A stretch of 8,761 bases of DNA, from positions 1 to 8,761 of the forward strand of contig VGMK01000075.1 in the NCBI GenBank assembly GCA_016866375.1, written 5' to 3'. This DNA is from Bacteroidota bacterium. GTDB lineage: Bacteria; Bacteroidota; Bacteroidia; Flavobacteriales_D; Crocinitomicaceae. A model generated the notes under the pieces. That model ran no database searches. It saw nothing but the letters and a program-made list of their open reading frames with translations, and had not been told where the DNA came from. Each line of letters opens with the position of its first letter. Position 1 is the first letter of the stretch. The translations under genes were made by a program, and so were the position numbers. Positions 1 to 6,928 of this stretch are shown here, in pieces.

Positions 1-1224
1 ACCACCAATCAGTTCTCCGTATTTCGCATCGAAAATCAACTTAACGAAACCATCTTTAGCCCCAGATGCACTTGCTTTTCCTGATGCCGAGAATGGAAAT
101 TTTCCTATTTTAATTTCAATACCAGCCTCTTTCGCTGCTTTTTCTGTCATTCCAACGGACGCAACTTCTGGAGAGCAATACGTGCAACCCGGAATGTTTT
201 GGTAGTTCAAGGGTTCTGGGTAATGGCCTGCAATCTTTTCCACACATATTATTCCTTCCGCCGAGGCAACATGCGCCAACGCAGGGCCAGGAACAACATC
301 GCCGATAGCGTAATAGCCTGGCAAATTGGTTTGATAAAATTCATTGACTAAAATTCTTCCTTTATCTACAATAATTCCCAACTCCTCTAATCCAATATGT
401 TCCAAATTGGCTTGGATACCTACGGCTGAAAGCACCACATCACATTCTAATTTTTCTTCTCCCTTATCTGTTTTAACGGTTACAATGCAACCTTTACCAG
501 AAGTGTCAACTGCCTCCACTGAAGAATTTGTCATAATGTTGATACCTGATTTTTTAAATGATTTTTCTAATTGCTTGGAAACTTCTTCATCCTCGATAGG
601 AACTATATTAGGAAGGTATTCGACGATGGTTACTTCTGTACCTATTGCATTATAAAAATAGGCAAATTCAACCCCTATTGCACCTGAACCAACAACTACT
701 AATTTTTTTGGTTGTTTTGCTAAAGTCATTGCTAGTCTATACCCTATGATTTTTTCTCCATCTTGAGGCAAATGAGGCAATTCTCTTGAACGTGCCCCAG
801 TTGCAATTATCACCCCTTTGCTTGCGGTAACAGTCGAGATTGTACCGTCTTCTGCGGTTACCTCAACAGATTTATTACCCTTCAGCACACCGTTACCTAT
901 TATGACATCTATTTTGTTTTTCTTCATAAGAAACTGAATACCGTTGCTCATTCCATTGGCAACGTCTCTACTTCTTTTGATCATAGCAAGGAAGTCAGGA
1001 CTAGAATCCTTCACGTGAATGCCGTAGTCTGCGGCATGTGTAAGGTATTCATAAACATTCGCCGATTTAAGCAAGGCCTTCGTAGGAATACATCCCCAAT
1101 TTAAGCAAATACCTCCAAGAGATTCCCTTTCTATAATAGCCGTTTTCATTCCTAGTTGTGAAGCTCTTATGGCTGTTACATACCCCCCAGGTCCGCTCCC
1201 TACAACAACGATATCATAATTCAT
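1..1224 (-). CDS. lpdA: Dihydrolipoyl dehydrogenase (E3), C-terminus cut by window edge
   Basis: Flavoprotein that reoxidises dihydrolipoyl groups of the pyruvate, 2-oxoglutarate or branched-chain dehydrogenase complexes (or glycine cleavage), passing electrons to NAD+ in the cytoplasm. Translating the minus strand from the ATG at 1224-1222 gives 408 uninterrupted residues. Visible are the N-terminal FAD-binding GSGPGG (residues 9-14), the redox disulfide in GGICLNWGCIPTK (C40 and C45), the ATG motif near 141-143, the NAD-binding GSGAIG (179-184) and the second FAD motif YAIGDV (305-310). The dimerisation domain has begun (PEVASVGMTE, about 352-361). The start is chosen because the FAD motif follows at the usual distance. 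Family members are about 465 residues, so roughly 57 residues, including the catalytic His-Glu pair, lie beyond position 1. It is divergent from purL across 142 bp. The substrate complex cannot be told without neighbours; E3 is clear, because the protein keeps E3-type rather than mercuric or glutathione reductase motifs. Confidence 0.96.
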   Translation of the reverse strand, partial: MNYDIVVVGSGPGGYVTAIRASQLGMKTAIIERESLGGICLNWGCIPTKALLKSANVYEYLTHAADYGIHVKDSSPDFLAMIKRSRDVANGMSNGIQFLMKKNKIDVIIGNGVLKGNKSVEVTAEDGTISTVTASKGVIIATGARSRELPHLPQDGEKIIGYRLAMTLAKQPKKLVVVGSGAIGVEFAYFYNAIGTEVTIVEYLPNIVPIEDEEVSKQLEKSFKKSGINIMTNSSVEAVDTSGKGCIVTVKTDKGEEKLECDVVLSAVGIQANLEHIGLEELGIIVDKGRILVNEFYQTNLPGYYAIGDVVPGPALAHVASAEGIICVEKIAGHYPEPLNYQNIPGCTYCSPEVASVGMTEKAAKEAGIEIKIGKFPFSASGKASASGAKDGFVKLIFDAKYGELIGG

Positions 1225-1366
1225 AGTGTAATTTTTATGGTTGTAAAATTAAGTAAATAATTTATTAAACGATTCTTTAAGGGGTGTTAAAAAGTCTTGT
1301 CAATTCATGCCACAAATTAAGTAATTCCCATTTATAATTCATTATTTTTGTTAAAGCATAGTCAAC
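1225..1366. other. Divergent intergenic region between lpdA and purL
   Basis: This 142-bp AT-rich spacer is the only sizeable non-coding stretch in the window and must carry the promoters for both divergent transcription units unless lpdA is read from elsewhere. It holds a Bacteroidota-like -7 match for purL (1343-1350). There is also a weak inverted repeat, TTTAA-GGGGTG-TTAAA, at 1276-1291, whose 5-bp AT-only arms are too poor to call an operator or terminator. On the minus strand, TAATTTTA (1251-1244) resembles a -7 element for lpdA with the last base wrong. No riboswitch-like structure or RNA gene was recognised. Confidence 0.6.
1343..1350 (+). promoter_or_regulatory. Candidate Bacteroidota -7 promoter element of the purL operon
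   Basis: The octamer TATTTTTG fits the Bacteroidota sigma-ABfr -7 consensus TAnnTTTG exactly. It ends 16 bases before the purL ATG, so transcription would start only about 10 bases before the gene, giving a very short leader. No good TTTG -33 partner is visible at the expected distance, and the region is AT-rich, so a chance match is possible. Confidence 0.35.
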
Positions 1367-3604
1367 ATGGAAAGAACTTTACAAAAGCCGGCAACGCTTG
1401 AGCAAGCAATGGAATTAGGATTGAGAAAAGAGGAGTTTGACTTAATCACTGAAATTCTTAGCAGAACCCCAAATTTTACAGAGACAGCCGTTTACTCGGT
1501 CATGTGGTCTGAGCATTGTTCCTATAAAAATTCAATTCTTTGGTTAAAAACATTACCAAAAGACGGTCCGCATATGCTCGTAAAAGCCGGTGAAGAAAAT
1601 GCAGGCTTGGTTGATATTGGAGATGGCCTTGGTTGCGTTTTTAAAATCGAATCACACAATCATCCCAGTGCTCTTGAACCCTACCAAGGAGCAGCAACAG
1701 GTGTGGGAGGAATTAACAGAGATATTTTTACTATGGGTGCACGCCCGATTGCGCAATTAAATTCTTTGCGCTTTGGAAATATTCAACATCCCCGGACCAA
1801 ATGGTTAGTAAAGGGAGTTACGAAGGGGATCGGGGATTATGGAAATGCCTTTGGAATTCCTATTGTAGGAGGTGAAGTTTTTTTCGATGATTCTTACAAT
1901 CAAAATCCTCTTGTTAATGCATTCTCCGCAGGAATTATTGATACGAAACGAATTATATCAGCTACTGCAAAAGGGCCCGGAAACCCCGTGTTTATTGTAG
2001 GATCTGCAACAGGGAAAGATGGTATTGCCGGGGCTGCATTTGCTTCCAAAGATATTACGGAGGACTCCGCTCAAGATTTGCCATCAGTACAAGTGGGCGA
2101 TCCTTTCATGGAGAAATTATTATTGGAAGCAACAATGGAGTTAGCAGAAACTGACGCAATTGTTGGTATGCAAGACATGGGAGCAGCAGGAATTACCTGT
2201 TCGACTTGTGAAATGAGTGCAGCAGGTAATGTTGGGATGGAAATTCATTTAGACAAGGTGCCAACACGTCAAGAGAATATGCTTCCATACGAAATATTAC
2301 TTTCAGAATCTCAAGAAAGGATGTTGGTCGTTGTTAAAAAAGGTAAAGAGCAGGTGGTGAAGTCAATTTTCGATAAGTGGGATTTACACGCAGAGGAGAT
2401 AGGAGTGGTTACCGATACAGGACGAATAAAGTATTACATGCAAAATGAATTAGTTGGGGATGTTCCGGCTGAATCTTTAGTCTTAGGAGGCGGTGCACCT
2501 CAATATAAACGCGACTATATTGAACCGGCCTACTATCAAGAATTTAAAAAATTTAAAATATCAGATGTTGCATGTCCAAATGATTTAGCCAAGGTGGGGT
2601 ATGAATTACTTGCACTTCCCAATATTGCCTCAAAGCGTTGGATTTATGAGCAGTATGACTCCATGGTCGGAACGAAAAATATGTCAACAAATAGACCTAC
2701 AAATGCAGGAATAGTTCACATTAAAGGAACAAATAAAGCACTGGCAATGACAGTAGATTGCAACTCGAGATATGTAAATGCAGATCCAGAAATTGGCACC
2801 ATGATTGCTGTTTCTGAAGCTGCCAGAAATATCGTTTGTGCTGGCGGAGAACCAAGTGCGATTACCAATTGCTTGAATTTTGGAAACCCATATAATCCAG
2901 AGTCTTATTGGCAATTTGTTGGGGCTATTCGAGGTATGTCCGCAGCTTGTCTGAAATTCAAAACTCCGGTAACAGGGGGAAATGTAAGCTTCTATAATCA
3001 GTCCGTAATTTCGGGTAAAGAAATACCCGTTTTTCCCACACCAACGATAGGAATGATCGGGATTCTATCAAACAAAGAGAGAATAATGACACTGGATTTT
3101 AAGCAAAAAGGGGATTTAATTTTTCTTATCGGTGATTATACTGAAGACATCTCATCTTCCGAATATCTTGCGAGTTATCACGGAATTAAGGCTTCATCGG
3201 CTCCGTATTTTGATTTAGAGAAAGAATTTTCAGTCCAGCAAGCTGTAAAAGGATTAATTCAACAGGAATTAGTAAATGCAGTCCATGATTGTTCAGATGG
3301 AGGATTGTATGTATCTTTGGTCGAAATGTCTTTGCCTCGAGAACTTGGTTTTGACATCGTTACAGACTCAGAGCAGAGGCTGGATGCATTTTTATTTGGG
3401 GAAGGTCAAGGGAGAGTGATAGTTTCCTTGCAAGAGGAAAAAGAGGAGCAGTTTATTGAATTTATGATAGAATCAGGTGTTAATATCACTTTACTTGGTC
3501 ATGTAACAAAAGGAAAGTTTCAAGTAGACGAGGAGCCATTCGGAAATGTCCGGGAGGCAAAAAAAATCTATGATTCATCGTTAGAAAATTTAATTGAAAA
3601 TTAA
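1367..3604 (+). CDS. purL: Phosphoribosylformylglycinamidine synthase, short-form PurL subunit
   Basis: Catalyses the ATP-dependent amidation of FGAR to FGAM, the fourth step of de novo purine synthesis, in the cytoplasm. The 745 residues match the short, Bacillus/Thermotoga-type PurL, which needs separate PurQ (glutaminase) and PurS subunits; there is no N-terminal PurS-like or C-terminal glutaminase domain as in the ~1,200-1,300 residue fused form. Visible landmarks are the catalytic-histidine motif WSEHCSYKNS (H50), the nucleotide/Mg-binding ESHNHPS (95-101) followed by GAATGVGGINRDIF, the mid-protein repeat PVTGGNVSFYN (from P534) of the second AIRS-like half, HDCSDGG (from H640) and a late GEGQGRVIVS. 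The ATG at 1367 has no strong Shine-Dalgarno. The stop codon (TAA, 3602-3604) shares its last A with the ATG of the next gene, indicating translational coupling. Neither purS nor purQ is in the window. Confidence 0.96.
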   Translation: MERTLQKPATLEQAMELGLRKEEFDLITEILSRTPNFTETAVYSVMWSEHCSYKNSILWLKTLPKDGPHMLVKAGEENAGLVDIGDGLGCVFKIESHNHPSALEPYQGAATGVGGINRDIFTMGARPIAQLNSLRFGNIQHPRTKWLVKGVTKGIGDYGNAFGIPIVGGEVFFDDSYNQNPLVNAFSAGIIDTKRIISATAKGPGNPVFIVGSATGKDGIAGAAFASKDITEDSAQDLPSVQVGDPFMEKLLLEATMELAETDAIVGMQDMGAAGITCSTCEMSAAGNVGMEIHLDKVPTRQENMLPYEILLSESQERMLVVVKKGKEQVVKSIFDKWDLHAEEIGVVTDTGRIKYYMQNELVGDVPAESLVLGGGAPQYKRDYIEPAYYQEFKKFKISDVACPNDLAKVGYELLALPNIASKRWIYEQYDSMVGTKNMSTNRPTNAGIVHIKGTNKALAMTVDCNSRYVNADPEIGTMIAVSEAARNIVCAGGEPSAITNCLNFGNPYNPESYWQFVGAIRGMSAACLKFKTPVTGGNVSFYNQSVISGKEIPVFPTPTIGMIGILSNKERIMTLDFKQKGDLIFLIGDYTEDISSSEYLASYHGIKASSAPYFDLEKEFSVQQAVKGLIQQELVNAVHDCSDGGLYVSLVEMSLPRELGFDIVTDSEQRLDAFLFGEGQGRVIVSLQEEKEEQFIEFMIESGVNITLLGHVTKGKFQVDEEPFGNVREAKKIYDSSLENLIEN

Positions 3605-4236
3605 TGGAATATAATACAACCAGAGGTCGACTAATTTTACCCGAATACGGTAGAAATGTTCAAAACATGATTTCTCATGCTATGGAAATTGAAAATCGTG
3701 ATGAGCGGAACAGAGCAGCACAAGCAATTATTGAAGTAATGGGCCAATTGAATCCACATTTGAGAGACGTGGACGATTTTCGCCATAAATTATGGACGCA
3801 TCTTTTTGTAATGTCAGATTTTCAACTTGATGTAGACTCACCTTACGGAATGCCACAACGCGAGGTACTACTCGAGAAACCGAACCTTATGGATTATCCG
3901 AAAGGTAAAATTAAGTACGGTCATTATGGAAAGTATACTGAGTCTATCTTGAGAACGTCAAAAATGATAAACTCTAAGGATGAAAAAGAGTACCTCAAGA
4001 ATACGATGGCGAATTTTATGAAAAAGCTCTATCTCTCTCATAATAATGATGCTGTTGAGAATCATGTAATAGCAGAGCATCTGAAAGAATTATCTGCCGG
4101 CGATTTGGTTTTAGAAAATCCCGATGAATTGGCAAACACTAATGTGCTATTGCGTTCAATGGGCATGAACAAAAAATTTAATAATAACAACAAAATATTC
4201 AAGAATAAACATAAAAAGAAATTCAATAAAAAATAA
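3604..4236 (+). CDS. DUF4290 family protein of unknown function
   Basis: A 210-residue soluble protein that I recognise as the DUF4290 family of Bacteroidota; no biochemical function is established that I know of. It has no signal peptide or membrane segment, so it is probably cytoplasmic. The family-like core runs from about residue 1 to 185 and includes RGRLILPEYGRNVQNM, the His/Asp-rich LNPHLRDVDDFRHKLWTHLF (49-68) and KIKYGHYGKYTE (102-113); it looks mostly helical. The last 22 residues (189-210) are low complexity, with 10 Lys and 7 Asn, a very basic tail that could contact nucleic acid or ribosomes (inference only). The start overlaps the purL stop by one base (TAATG), and the stop is one base before the murA start, so it is firmly embedded between purine and peptidoglycan genes. 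The ATG at 3604 is supported by this coupling and by the family N-terminus MEYNT. Confidence 0.88.
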   Translation: MEYNTTRGRLILPEYGRNVQNMISHAMEIENRDERNRAAQAIIEVMGQLNPHLRDVDDFRHKLWTHLFVMSDFQLDVDSPYGMPQREVLLEKPNLMDYPKGKIKYGHYGKYTESILRTSKMINSKDEKEYLKNTMANFMKKLYLSHNNDAVENHVIAEHLKELSAGDLVLENPDELANTNVLLRSMGMNKKFNNNNKIFKNKHKKKFNKK

Positions 4237-4237
4237 G

Positions 4238-5545
4238 ATGGCTTCTTTTGAAATTTATGGAGGAAAACCCTTAAAAGGGGAATTGATACCTCAAGGTGCG
4301 AAAAATGAGGCATTACAGGTTCTTTGCGCTCCACTCTTGACAGATGAGAAAGTAACAATTTCAAACATCCCAGATATTCTAGATGTAAACAAACTTATTT
4401 CTCTTCTCCAAACCATGGGGGTAAAGGTAGATAAAGTGGAAAAAGGGACCTATATTTTTCAGGCAAAGGATATCGATTTGAAATACCTTGAATCTGAGGA
4501 TTTTAAAAAAAGAGCTTCATCACTTCGCGGGTCAATTATGATTGTTGGTCCCTTGTTGGCAAGGTTTGGAAAAGGTTTTATCCCAAAACCTGGCGGTGAT
4601 AAAATTGGAAGAAGAAGATTAGATACTCACTTCGAGGGGTTTACAGTTCTCGGAGCAAAATTTAATTATGATGCGGGAGAACATTTTTATTCCATTGAGG
4701 CAAAAAAATTAAAAGGAACATACATTCATTTAGATGAGGCCTCTGTTACGGGTACGGCAAATATACTGATGGCAGCGGTAATGGCAGAGGGAAAAACAAC
4801 CTTTTACAATGCGGCATGTGAACCTTACATTCAACAATTGTGCAAAATGCTTAATTCCATGGGTGCCAAAATTGAGGGAATTGGTTCAAATTTGTTGCAC
4901 ATTGAGGGAGTAAAATCCTTAAAGGGATGTTTTCATCGGATTCTCCCAGATATGATAGAAATAGGAAGCTTCATTGGGTTAGCTGCAATGACACAGTCTG
5001 AAATTACTATTAAAGATGTCAGTTGGGAAAATTTAGGGATTATTCCTAATGTGTTTAAAAGATTGGGAATCAAATTAGAAAGGAGAGGGGATGACATTTA
5101 TATTCCTGCTCAGGAAAAATATGAAATTGATACCTTTATTGACGGTTCAATACTCACTATCTATGATGCTCCATGGCCAGGATTCACACCTGACTTGTTA
5201 TCGATAATTTTAGTTGTAGCAACACAAGCGAAAGGCTCCATATTAATTCATCAAAAAATGTTCGAATCTCGGTTGTTTTTTGTCGATAAGCTTATCGATA
5301 TGGGTGCTCAAATAATTTTGTGTGATCCACACAGGGCAACAGTTATTGGATTGAATCGGGAGCATAGTTTGCGAGGGATCAGTATGACTAGTCCGGACAT
5401 TCGTGCCGGAGTGTCCTTATTAATTGCGGCATTATCGGCAAAGGGAAAAAGTACAATTCATAACATTGATCAAATAGATCGAGGGTATCAAGACATTGAA
5501 ATACGTCTAAATAATATTGGTGCGGATATCCGTCGAATAGGCTAA
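4238..5545 (+). CDS. murA: UDP-N-acetylglucosamine 1-carboxyvinyltransferase (MurA), Asp active-site variant
   Basis: Transfers enolpyruvate from PEP to UDP-GlcNAc, the committed cytoplasmic step of peptidoglycan synthesis. At 435 residues it is slightly longer than E. coli MurA (419). It shows the EPSP-synthase-like fold landmarks: GAKNEAL with the substrate-binding K22/N23, RASSLRGS (92-99), the catalytic loop GGDKIGRRRLDTH (119-131), TGTANILMAA (171-180), the general-base region GFTPDL (D319, equivalent to E. coli D305), MFESRLFFVD (341-350) and SPDIRAGVSLL (385-395). In the loop, D121 occupies the place of the E. coli C115 that fosfomycin alkylates; Asp there is known to keep activity and confer fosfomycin resistance. 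The ATG lies one base after the DUF4290 stop with no Shine-Dalgarno, only A-rich sequence, and the stop overlaps the next gene's ATG. MurA rather than EPSP synthase (AroA) is clear from these loop motifs. Confidence 0.96.
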   Translation: MASFEIYGGKPLKGELIPQGAKNEALQVLCAPLLTDEKVTISNIPDILDVNKLISLLQTMGVKVDKVEKGTYIFQAKDIDLKYLESEDFKKRASSLRGSIMIVGPLLARFGKGFIPKPGGDKIGRRRLDTHFEGFTVLGAKFNYDAGEHFYSIEAKKLKGTYIHLDEASVTGTANILMAAVMAEGKTTFYNAACEPYIQQLCKMLNSMGAKIEGIGSNLLHIEGVKSLKGCFHRILPDMIEIGSFIGLAAMTQSEITIKDVSWENLGIIPNVFKRLGIKLERRGDDIYIPAQEKYEIDTFIDGSILTIYDAPWPGFTPDLLSIILVVATQAKGSILIHQKMFESRLFFVDKLIDMGAQIILCDPHRATVIGLNREHSLRGISMTSPDIRAGVSLLIAALSAKGKSTIHNIDQIDRGYQDIEIRLNNIGADIRRIG

Positions 5546-6062
5546 TGAAAAAGCTGACTCTTTTTTTTTTCTAATAGCGCTAATTTTAATTGGATTTCTC
5601 ATTTGGAGAAATTATACATCAGGATTACCGGCAGGTAAAATAGCGCCAAATATTAAGGGAATTAATCATCAAAAAGAGGAGATTTTTCTTCATAAATATG
5701 AAGGAAAGTTAGTAATAATAGATTTTTGGGCTTCCTGGTGCGCTCCATGCAGAGATGAAATCCCTCATTTAAAGGAGATTTATAAAACATACAAAAACAG
5801 TATTTTTAAAGATGCAAATGGACTGGAAATCCTCAGTGTTTCTCTCGATAGGGATGAAGCAAAATGGAAATCAGCAATTGTTTATTTTGACCTCGTTTGG
5901 CGGGGTCATATATTAGATTTAGACGGTAAAATATCAGCTCAATACCGGGTAAATTCAATCCCCCATGTTTACCTTATCAACGGCAAAGGAGAAGTCATTA
6001 AAAATGGGGCTGATTTAAGAGGTGAGAGATTAACGGAACTGATTAGAAGTCAGCTAAAATAA
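5545..6062 (+). pseudogene. Membrane-anchored TlpA-like thioredoxin-family protein, frameshifted at a T10 run as read
   Basis: Thiol-disulfide oxidoreductase of the TlpA/redoxin group, expected in the periplasm on an N-terminal anchor. As read, the ATG at 5545 (overlapping the murA stop, TAATG) gives nine codons, MKKLTLFFF, then TAA at 5572-5574. Moving to the -1 frame after the T run (5561-5570) gives an open frame of 163 codons from 5571 to the stop at 6060-6062. One T fewer would restore a 171-residue protein: a basic start, a hydrophobic anchor (about 5-20), the redox motif WASWCAPCRDE (C65, C68), a KISAQYRVNSIPHVYLI segment with the cis-proline P139, and the C-terminal helix. The long frame itself contains no ATG and no upstream start after its TAG at 5538, so translation must begin at 5545. 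All catalytic motifs are intact, so decay looks recent, absent (base-call error) or bypassed by slippage. The 3' end overlaps the convergent phosphorylase gene by 20 bp. Its in vivo partner (cytochrome maturation, envelope repair) cannot be told. Confidence 0.85.
5560..5574 (+). other. Homopolymer T10 frameshift / candidate slippery site
   Basis: Ten consecutive T (5561-5570) between C and C, immediately followed by an in-frame TAA (5572-5574). Read in the murA-coupled start's frame, the codons are TTT-TTC-TAA, so the mRNA contains U-UUU-UUC, a heptamer of the X-XXY-YYZ type that permits -1 slippage, and a homopolymer long enough for transcriptional slippage. A -1 ribosomal shift would give a 172-residue thioredoxin-family protein. 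No convincing downstream stimulatory hairpin is visible; TAGCGCTA (5575-5582) is a perfect palindrome but has no loop. A plain homopolymer sequencing error explains it equally well. Confidence 0.6.
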
Positions 6063-6927
6063 TTCTATCCAAGGTGTAAGCAATTAGTTCATCCATTTTT
6101 TCCATATAGCCTTGAGAAAATTCAAAATTAGGTCTATTGGCAACTCCTAAACATATCGTGCAAGTTTCATGTCCTAAAGCATTACCTAAAGCAAAGAGTG
6201 TTGAACTTTCCATTTCAAAATTCAGGATTTTTTTATCATTCCAGCAAAAATTACCAAGGGGAATATGTAAATTTTCAGTAAAAGTTCTTAATCTTAATGA
6301 GCGACCTTGAGGACCATAAAACCCGGAGCTTGTTACAGTGATTCCCGTATACACCTTCTCAGAGGATAATAAATTAATTAGTTTCTCTGAAGAATGAACG
6401 GCGTAAGGTTTAATGTTTATGGGGATTTGTACCGTTGATTTGAACTCCTCGAGGAGAGAGTCCTCAGAAGGGGTGTGATTAATGTCGTAAAAATGTGCCA
6501 CATTGTCTAAACCAATGGCATCGCTTGATAAAATAAAGGAGTGAACAGGTATTTCAGTTTGTAAAATTCCGCAAGTGCCAATACGAATAATTGATAAACA
6601 GGTTTTATCCTGTTTTTCTTGCCGAGTATCTAAATCAATATTGAACAAAGCATCTAGCTCATTGACAACGATATCAATGTTATCGGTACCAATACCTGTG
6701 GAAAGGGCGGTTATTCTCTCACCTTTGTAGTATCCCGTATGACAGACAAACTCTCTATGTTGAGAGCGGTGTTCAATTTTATCGAAAAATGACGAAACGC
6801 GAATTACACGATCTTGATCCCCAACTATAATGAGTTTTTTCGCTACATCTTCACAACGCAAACCAAGGTGATACACCTGATTTTTATTATTGAGAACTAA
6901 ATCTGTGGCTGGAAAGAAACGGGACAT
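6043..6927 (-). CDS. Nucleoside phosphorylase, uridine phosphorylase-like (PNP_UDP_1)
   Basis: Cytoplasmic enzyme of the PNP/UDP family, which cleaves nucleosides with phosphate to the base and ribose 1-phosphate. Signatures in order are VGDQDR (35-40, equivalent to the GDPxR phosphate site), GIGTDNIDIVVNEL (78-91), IRIGTCG (114-120), GITVTSSGFYGPQGR (195-209), NFEMESSTLFALG (236-248) with the ribose-binding E-M-E, and GVANR (261-265). The Q207/R209 pair corresponds to the pyrimidine-contacting Gln/Arg of E. coli Udp, favouring uridine over purine nucleosides. At 294 residues it is about 40 longer than Udp, owing to an N-terminal extension and a polar insert around 97-110. The ATG lies one base after the DUF4197 stop with no Shine-Dalgarno, so it is probably co-transcribed with and coupled to that gene. 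The 3' end overlaps the convergent thioredoxin gene by 20 bp. Substrate preference is inferred, so no gene symbol is given. Confidence 0.88.
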   Translation of the reverse strand: MSRFFPATDLVLNNKNQVYHLGLRCEDVAKKLIIVGDQDRVIRVSSFFDKIEHRSQHREFVCHTGYYKGERITALSTGIGTDNIDIVVNELDALFNIDLDTRQEKQDKTCLSIIRIGTCGILQTEIPVHSFILSSDAIGLDNVAHFYDINHTPSEDSLLEEFKSTVQIPINIKPYAVHSSEKLINLLSSEKVYTGITVTSSGFYGPQGRSLRLRTFTENLHIPLGNFCWNDKKILNFEMESSTLFALGNALGHETCTICLGVANRPNFEFSQGYMEKMDELIAYTLDRIILADF

Positions 6928-6928
6928 G

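Noticed and set aside
344..655. 103-codon plus-strand open frame
   Set aside because: It lies antisense to the well-supported dihydrolipoyl dehydrogenase gene, and the translation is Ser/Thr/Pro-rich with no recognisable domain; it is a shadow frame.
1297..1308. TTGACA on the minus strand as a sigma-70 -35 box for lpdA
   Set aside because: Bacteroidota do not use the classic TTGACA/TATAAT pair as their main promoter, and no well-spaced -10 box accompanies it.
2684..2914. 76-codon minus-strand open frame
   Set aside because: Antisense to the conserved core of purL; the composition and lack of motifs indicate chance.
4062..4364. 100-codon minus-strand open frame with a hydrophobic Leu/Phe-rich stretch
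   Set aside because: The stretch is just the reverse complement of the Lys/Asn-rich DUF4290 tail. It spans two coupled plus-strand genes and has no independent support.
5889..5908. GACC/GGTC small hairpin as a possible terminator
   Set aside because: It lies inside the thioredoxin-family coding region with a long loop and no T tract, so there is no reason to call it.
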